This document shows positions 58,319 through 64,000 of a stretch of DNA of 64,000 nucleotides, piece after piece (the first letter of the stretch is position 1; each line of letters opens with the position of its first letter). The position numbers and the translations under genes were made by a program. The DNA comes from Escarpia spicata (lineage: Eukaryota > Annelida > Polychaeta > Sabellida > Siboglinidae): NCBI GenBank assembly GCA_963995525.1, contig OZ023209.1:34207345-34271344 (forward strand). Direction: 5' to 3'. The notes beneath the pieces are model-generated. The model saw only the letters and a program-made list of their open reading frames with translations, did not search any database and was not told where the DNA came from.

Positions 58319-59690
58319 TTATTGTAAGTGTGTATTAATATTTTAAAAGCCAGTACATACAGATACAAATCAGATTAAAACAACTCATATATAATAGCGT
58401 GATGAGAACAACAAGGGAAGAACATTATATAATGTTATACTCTCTATTGTATATTTCAATGTAAATATCATAATATTGAAAACAAAAACAGCGTGCAGGT
58501 GTAGAAGACACAATCGTCATTAAAAATATGTTATATATTAAAATCATTGTGTAATATGAATTGTCTAAGTATACATTTGTAAATAATTACTGAATAAGCC
58601 GTAAACTTAAATCTCGTATTGAAATAATTCCAAATGATAGCAACCTTATTACATATTATAATATAAAGCTACTCGTTTTTTAAAGTCACGTTAGTATATA
58701 ACACTGTTTACTCTAGAGCTTACGATGTACTTCTACATAAAACTAATACATGAACAAATCCAGCTTTGTTTGTTGTGATGTCCTAATACGATGCATTGAA
58801 GGCACGAAATAAGGCACCTTCCCTACCCATTGGAAATATTTCGAACTGAACAGTTGACAACATTCAACATGTAGAATCTTAGATTCTGATGTTTAACCGA
58901 AAATATTTCATTTATAAATCACGTACATAATTTAATTGTTGGCCAAAAAGGAAACACCAACCACTAGGTAGGGAAGGTGCAATTTTGTAGACAAAACATT
59001 TGAAAAGATGCAAAGTGTACCTAGAATATAATTTTCAGCCATTAAATGTAATTTCGGTTGTGTACCCATGTTTATGTCGAAAGTGGTGTCCAACCCCACT
59101 GGACCCACCTTAGGATCCGTCACGGTCCATTGTTGTAATACCACAGTTTAATTAGAAGAAAAAAAAGTTTAATATTAAGTGAACAAGAAGGTAAGTGAAC
59201 GCTTTTTTATAAATAAAAACGACCATATACGCGTAACGTTGTTTATTTGAGTTTGGTAAGGAAATGCCCACCTACACATTTCCCCTACGAGATATTGACC
59301 GTTTCGTTGCCGACGGAGCGCGAGCGAATCTACGCGTCATTACTTCATGAATATTGATGGAAACTGACAAGCCGCTAAACTAGCCTCAATCTGCTTTTTC
59401 TGTAGGAATCTTTCCGTGGATGTATGTAAAAAGTTGTTTACTAACACTTGTAGTATATCCAGTAGCAATTCAAAAATAGCAATGTTCACAGCTTCTTTAT
59501 AATGCTACGCGATGTAGCTTTTAATTGTAATGTCTTCTAGAACACCTTTTTAATAACAAATATTTTTTCTTTTTTGTTTGAGATATACATATGGATTTGA
59601 TGATGTCTTTGTTAGAATATCGTCAAACGAACATTTTAAAATATGCATCCCATTTACACCAGTATCAACGAATTAGTGACACGTGAGTAG

Positions 59691-60335
59691 TAATGTATGT
59701 CCTTTACCGCGCATGGTTTGCGCTGCGCGGAGGAAGAGGAAAATACCCGGATGTAGGGCAAGGTCAAGGACCCGGATGTAGGTCAAAGGTCAAGGACCCG
59801 GATGTAGGTCAAGGTCATGGATGTGGCGCCACCTGTCGGATAGGTCATGAACTAAAACATCACCACCTATCGGATAGGTTGGGGGGGAATAGCGCCACCT
59901 AGCGGAATTTTTCGGAACGGAAAATTGTCACAGGTCAATGACCCGGATGTAGGTCACGTGGCGCCACCTATCGGATAGGTCACGAACTAAAACATCGTCA
60001 CATGGCGGATTTTTTGTTAACTAAATTCAGCTAGCGGATAGGTCATGAACTATAATAGCACCACCTATCGGAAGTTTTCTAAACTAAAACAACTCCCCTG
60101 GCGGGATTTTTCGGAACTAAAATGGGTGATCAGAAGCGCCACCTAGTGGATTTTTTTCCAACTTATTCCCCCTGGTGAATTGGTCCTGAACTACAAGTGG
60201 TGCCATCTGACGGATAAGTTGTGCACTAAATGTAGAAGTACTGCCCAAATTCGTGTCTCTTGCACGCTTGCGTGCAATAGAGCCCTGTGACGGATACATC
60301 ATCAACCACAAACACCATCCCTAGTGGACAAGTGA
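59691..60335. repeat. Degenerate tandem repeat, GCGCCACCTA(T/G)CGG and GGATGTAGGTCAAGG motifs
   Basis: Irregular units alternate GACCCGGATGTAGGTCA, GCGCCACCTATCGGATAGGT and GAACTAAAACATC. Order and spacing vary. It begins exactly where gene B homology ends. Confidence 0.75.
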
Positions 60336-60590
60336 GCGAACCCCATGTTAAGAGATAGGGATTTTCCCCATGTTAAGAGATAGGGATTTTTCCCCATGTT
60401 AAGAGATATGGATTTTCACCATGTTAAGAGATAGGGATTTTCCCCATGTTAAAGCATAGGGAATTTTCCCCATGTTAAAACATAGGTCATTTTATCGTAA
60501 AGGTATGCGACCACTTTTCGATTTTTCACTCCATGTTAAAGCATAGGACATTTTCACCCTGTAAAGTATAGGGATTTTTCACCATAGCGC
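60336..60590. repeat. 25-bp satellite (CCCCATGTTAAGAGATAGGG plus ATTTT), first block
   Basis: About nine units are present, with GAGATAGGG and AGCATAGGG variants. The same family returns at 61890-62835. Confidence 0.93.
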
Positions 60591-60713
60591 GTATGTAATG
60601 TAATCCCTTTATGTGTCGTCATGATGCAGTGACATCGTTAAAACTCTGCAGTCTGTGCTTTTGAATTTTCTACTCTACAATCTGTGATCTTTCGGTACGT
60701 CCACGTGAACTTT

Positions 60714-61097
60714 ATGTTCTGTTTAACATTTTGGAAGATGAACATCATGTCTAGTGATAACGTCCGACAAGGGATTTTGCTACCGAAGGCGCAGCCTTCT
60801 CCGGCTATGGGACCACTCGACCTCTCGACCCAGACAATCAACCCGTACCATCAGCCACCGATCATTTCAACGACCAGTCCGATGACCAGTTTGACGATCA
60901 AAACAATTTCGTCTCTGTCACCAGCGCCGGCAACCAACCCAACCATCAACCTGACGTCATCACCTCCGACGAAGCGTCAGAAGCTTCACGAGATTTCGGA
61001 TGACACATCACACGAGAGTACGGTTCGACGTGTTATCGCGTCAAATCCCTTCTTTTTCACGAAAATAGACGTGTTATGTGTGTGTGTGTGTGAGTGA
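60714..61097 (+). CDS. Short Pro/Ser/Thr-rich reading frame with PLDLS and KRQK motifs, unknown
   Basis: From the ATG at 60714 (an alternative ATG is at 60738) the frame has non-repetitive, coding-like composition. It includes MGPLDLSTQ, a Ser/Thr/Pro-rich middle, and PPTKRQKLHEISDDTSHEST. PLDLS matches the CtBP-binding motif PxDLS, and TKRQK resembles a basic nuclear signal. Together these would suit a small nuclear protein or one exon of a larger one. The end runs into a GT/GAGT microsatellite. The DDTSHEST codons are the same DNA unit that is repeated at 62865-63320. It may be a mobile-element or satellite-borne frame rather than a host gene. Confidence 0.35.
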   Translation: MFCLTFWKMNIMSSDNVRQGILLPKAQPSPAMGPLDLSTQTINPYHQPPIISTTSPMTSLTIKTISSLSPAPATNPTINLTSSPPTKRQKLHEISDDTSHESTVRRVIASNPFFFTKIDVLCVCVCE

Positions 61098-61358
61098 GTG
61101 AGTGAGTGAGTGAGTGTGTGTGTGTGAGTGAGTGAGTGAGTGAGTGAGTGAGTGAGTGAGTGAGTGAGTGAGTGAGTGAGTGAGTGAGTGTGTGTGTGTG
61201 TGTGAGTGAGTGAGTGAGTGAGTGAGTGTGTGTGTGTGTGAGTGAGTGAGTGAGTGAGTGAGTGAGTGAGTGAGTGAGTGAGTGAGTGAGTGAGTGAGTG
61301 AGTGAGTGAGTGAGTGAGTGAGTGAGTGAGTGAGTGTGTGTGTGTGTGTGTGTGTGTG
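61078..61358. repeat. (GAGT)n with (GT)n blocks
   Basis: Long GAGT runs are interrupted by three GT runs. Confidence 0.97.
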
Positions 61359-61494
61359 TTGTCGACCCTTTGATTAGGGGTAGGACGTGCCTAGTCTATG
61401 CATTTACAACTTTAACACAGGTCCAAACCGGATAAAGCATAGCCATAGGCATAGAGGCTAAAGGCTATCTGGCCTACAGCGCATAATCACGGAC

Positions 61495-61826
61495 AAACAC
61501 CTTACAAACACTGACAAACAGCTCATAACCACTGACAAACAGCTCATAACCACCAACAAACACTGACAAACAACTTACAAACACTGACAAACAATTTGCA
61601 AACACTGACAAACAGCTCATAACCACAGACAAACAACTTACAAACACTGACAAACAGCTCATAACCACTGACAAACACCTTACAAACACTGACAAACAGC
61701 TCATAACCACTGACAAACAACTTACAAACACTGACAAACAGCTCATAACCACGGACAAACAACTTACAAACACTTACAAACAGCTCATAGCCACCAACAA
61801 ACAGCTCATAACCACTGACAAACATG
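61495..61826. repeat. Tandem repeat of GACAAACAGCTCATAACCAC / TTACAAACACT
   Basis: Units of about 42 bp alternate CTGACAAACAGCTCATAACC with ACTGACAAACAACTTACAAA. The minus-strand Cys/Leu/Phe-rich open frames are artefacts of the unit. Confidence 0.92.
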
Positions 61827-61889
61827 CTATATCGAGTGAAAAATGTCCCTGTTAACTGGTATGAACTGGTATAAACTGGTATAAATCAA

Positions 61890-62835
61890 GCCTCATGTTA
61901 AAGCATAGGGATTTTCCCCATGTTAAGAGATAGGGAATTTTCACCATGTTAAAGCATAGGGAATTTTCCCCATGTTAAAGCATAGGGATTTTCCCCATGT
62001 TAAAGCATAGGGAATTTTTACCATGTTAAAGCATAGGGATTTTCACCATGTTAAAGTATAGGGATTTTCCCCATGTTAAGAGATAGGAAATTTTCCCCAT
62101 GTTAAAGCATAGGGAATTTTCCCCATGTTAAAGCATAGGGATTTTCCCCATGTTAAAGCATAGGGATTTTCCCCATGTTAAAGCATAGGGAATGAGTTTG
62201 AGGTGTGGAAGTGGAAAAGTGCCCGGATGTAGGTATCATCCCCTAGTGGACAAGTGGGCGAACCTCGTGTTAAATAGGGATTTTCACCATGTTAAAGCAT
62301 AGGGATTTTCCCCATGTTAAAGCATAGGGATTTTCCCCATGTTAAGGATAGGGAATTTTCACCATGTTAAAGCATAGGGAATTTTCCCCATGTTAAAGCA
62401 TAGGGATTTTCCCCATGTTAAAGCATAGGGAATTTTCCCCACGTTAAGAGATAGGGAATTTTTACCATGTTAAAGCATAGGGATTTTCACCATGTTAAAG
62501 CATAGGGATTTTCCCCATGTTAAGAGATAGGGAATTGTCCCCATGTTAAAGCATAGGGAATTTTCCCCATGTTAAAGCATAGGGATTTTCCCCATGTTAA
62601 AGCATAGGGATTTTCCCCATGTTAAAGCATAGGGAATGAGTTTGAGGTGTGGAAGTGGAAAAGTGCCCGGATGTAGGTATCATCCCCTAGTGGACAAGTG
62701 GGCGAACCTCTTGTTAAATCATAGGGAATTTTCCCCATGTTAAAGCATAGGGAATTTTTACCATGTTAAAGCATAGGGATTTTCCCCATGTTAAAGCATA
62801 GGGAATTTTTACCATGTTAAAGTATACGGATTTCA
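61890..62835. repeat. 25-bp satellite, main block with about 444-bp higher-order period
   Basis: CCCCATGTTAAAGCATAGGG plus (A)ATTTT units are present with CACC/CCCC, AAGC/GAG and single/double-A variants. A non-satellite spacer starting GAATGAGTTTGAGGTGTGG occurs at 62190 and again at 62634. Confidence 0.93.
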
Positions 62836-62864
62836 TCATCAACTGAAAGTACCCCTGTTAGATT

Positions 62865-63320
62865 TTCGGATGACACGAGACAAGAGACGAGACTATGACC
62901 GAGATATGTCACGAGACTACGGATGTCACATCACTCGAGATTACGGACGAGACAAGAGACGGGACTATGACCGAGATATGTCACGAGACTACGGATGACA
63001 CATCACATGAGAGTACGGACGAGACGAGACGAGACGAGACTATGACCGAGATATGTCACGAGACTACGGATGTCACATCACTCGAGATTACGGACGAGAC
63101 AAGAGACGGGACTATGACCGAGATATGTCACGAGACTACGGATGACACATCACATGAGAGTACGGACGAGACGAGACGAGACTATGACCGAGATATGTCA
63201 CGAGACTACGGATGATACATCACACGAGACTACGGATGACACATCACACGAGAGTACGAACGAGACGAGACTATGACCGAGATATGTCACGAGACTACGG
63301 ATGACACATCACACGAGACT
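62865..63320. repeat. Minisatellite of GGATGACACATCACACGAGA type, 147-bp higher-order unit
   Basis: Subunits contain CGAGACTATGACCGAGATAT, GTCACGAGACTACGGATG and ACACATCACATGAGAGTACG. The variant GGATGTCACATCACTCGAG recurs at 62921 and 63068, a 147-bp period. That is a multiple of three, which explains the long open frame at 62895-63215. Confidence 0.92.
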
Positions 63321-63389
63321 AGTTGCGCAAACGAAACACTAATAGACGGGTTATCGCGTCAAATCCCTCCTTTTTCAGGCAAATAGACG

Positions 63390-63752
63390 GGTTATTGCGT
63401 GAGAGCTCCTCAAAAGGAAACAAAGCAAAGCAAATAGACGGGTGAGAGCCCTCAAAAGGAAGCAAAGCAAAGCAAATAGACGGGTGAGATCCCTCAAAAG
63501 GAAGCAAAGCAAAGCAAATAGACGGGTGAGAGCCCTCAAAAGGAAGCAAAGCAAAGCAAATAGACGGGTGAGATCCCTCAAAAGGAAGCAAAGCAAAGCA
63601 AATAGACGGGTGAGATCCCTCAAAAGGAAGCAAAGCAAAGCAAATAGACGGGTGAGATCCCTCAAAAGGAAGCAAAGCAAAGCAAATAGACGGGTGAGAG
63701 CCCTCAAAAGGAAGCAAAGCAAAGCAAATAGACGGGTGAGAGCCCTCAAAAG
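63390..63752. repeat. 42-bp minisatellite (AAAGGAAGCAAAGCAAAGCA...)
   Basis: About nine units are present. Units end in GAGAGCCCT or GAGATCCCT. The 42-bp length keeps all stop-free frames open on both strands, so the basic (KRKQSKANRRVR) and hydrophobic repeats it could encode are not evidence of a gene. Confidence 0.95.
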
Positions 63753-64000
63753 GTTAGTGTCGGTAGTACTCGGAACTTTTTAGTGTCGGTAGTACTCGGA
63801 ACTGTTTAGTGTCGGTAGTACTCGGAACGTTTTAGTGTCGGTAGTACTCGGAACTTTTTAGTGTCGGTAGTACTCGGGAACTTTTTAGTGTCGGTAGTAT
63901 TCGGAACTTTTTAGTGTCGGTAGTACTCGGAACTTTTTAGGGTCGGTAGTACTCGGAACTTTTTGGTATCGGTAGTACTCGGAACTTTTTAGGGTCGGTA
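63752..64000. repeat. 26-bp satellite (TTTTTAGTGTCGGTAGTACT...), runs off the window
   Basis: About nine to ten units of TTAGTGTCGGTAGTACTCGG plus AACTTT are present, with occasional single-base changes. Confidence 0.95.

Larger units (their letters stand above)
54771..59690 (+). other. Intron 5 of gene B up to the duplication breakpoint
   Basis: It contains a SINE, a minus-strand LINE and a plus-strand L2, as in copy A. The part 58319-59690 is AT-rich and unassigned. Homology ends about 115 bp short of where exon 6 would start. Confidence 0.75.

Noticed and set aside
61474..61825. Cys/Leu/Phe/Val repeat proteins on the minus strand
   Set aside because: They are translations of the tandem repeat, with no unique sequence.
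63319..63783. Repetitive basic frame on the plus strand and hydrophobic frames on the minus strand
   Set aside because: The 42-bp repeat unit is divisible by three, so stop-free frames arise automatically.
59691..64000. CRISPR-like array
   Set aside because: The repeats are contiguous without unique spacers and lie in an animal genome.

Overview
The window looks like invertebrate animal genomic DNA. It is AT-rich and carries split genes with GT-AG introns, several LINE lineages (CR1 with PHD-esterase ORF1, L2-like, Crack/Daphne-like and one unresolved type), a Penelope-like element, a tRNA-derived SINE with an L2-type tail, DNA transposons with terminal inverted repeats, and many microsatellites and minisatellites. 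A marine deuterostome such as amphioxus or a hemichordate would fit, but so would some lophotrochozoans. The sequence alone does not settle the species. There are no bacterial operons, CRISPR arrays or convincing structural RNA genes.

The only host genes I can support are two copies of one SLC22-family (organic ion transporter, major facilitator superfamily) gene, both on the + strand. Copy A enters the window in intron 2 and runs from exon 3 (512-666) to the stop codon at 22722. Copy B starts at an ATG at 42386 and shows exons 1-5, ending at 54770. Intron phases match at every junction. Exons 1-2 of B joined in outline with exons 3-10 of A give 1746 nt, or 581 residues, which is normal for SLC22. 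The two copies share a long duplicated block: 1-14390 matches 48191-59690, introns included, with about one difference per few tens of bases plus many indels. They are either tandem paralogues or two haplotypes assembled in series. Homology stops at about 59690, about 110 bp before the position of exon 6, and tandem repeats follow to the window end.

Layout: 1-22722 is gene A, whose introns hold a CR1 insertion (1845-5129, absent from B), LINE fragments, a SINE, an L2 with a nested L2 tail, and a second L2 (16.1-21.09 kb) whose 3' tail abuts exon 8 and appears to supply its polypyrimidine tract. 22723-25538 is unassigned intergenic DNA with a CA repeat. 25539-41733 holds two neighbouring copies (E1, E2) of an unclassified transposon family. 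E2 contains an 8.5-kb transposon with TIRs at 32247 and 40736. That transposon carries a decayed DDE-like transposase fragment, two arrays of a GAAACCGTACGTC motif, a Penelope-like insertion (perfect 136-bp inverted arms, 13-bp target-site duplication, hammerhead-like motifs) and a second CR1. 42386-59690 is gene B and its introns. 59691-64000 is a cluster of at least seven tandem-repeat families around one short unknown reading frame.

The host genes would each make one plasma-membrane transporter. Everything else is mobile DNA and its remains, all with lesions as far as I can read it. The most useful leads are the L2-donated splice acceptor, the Penelope/hammerhead palindrome, the mirror-spaced motif arrays, and the reading frame whose tail matches the neighbouring minisatellite.
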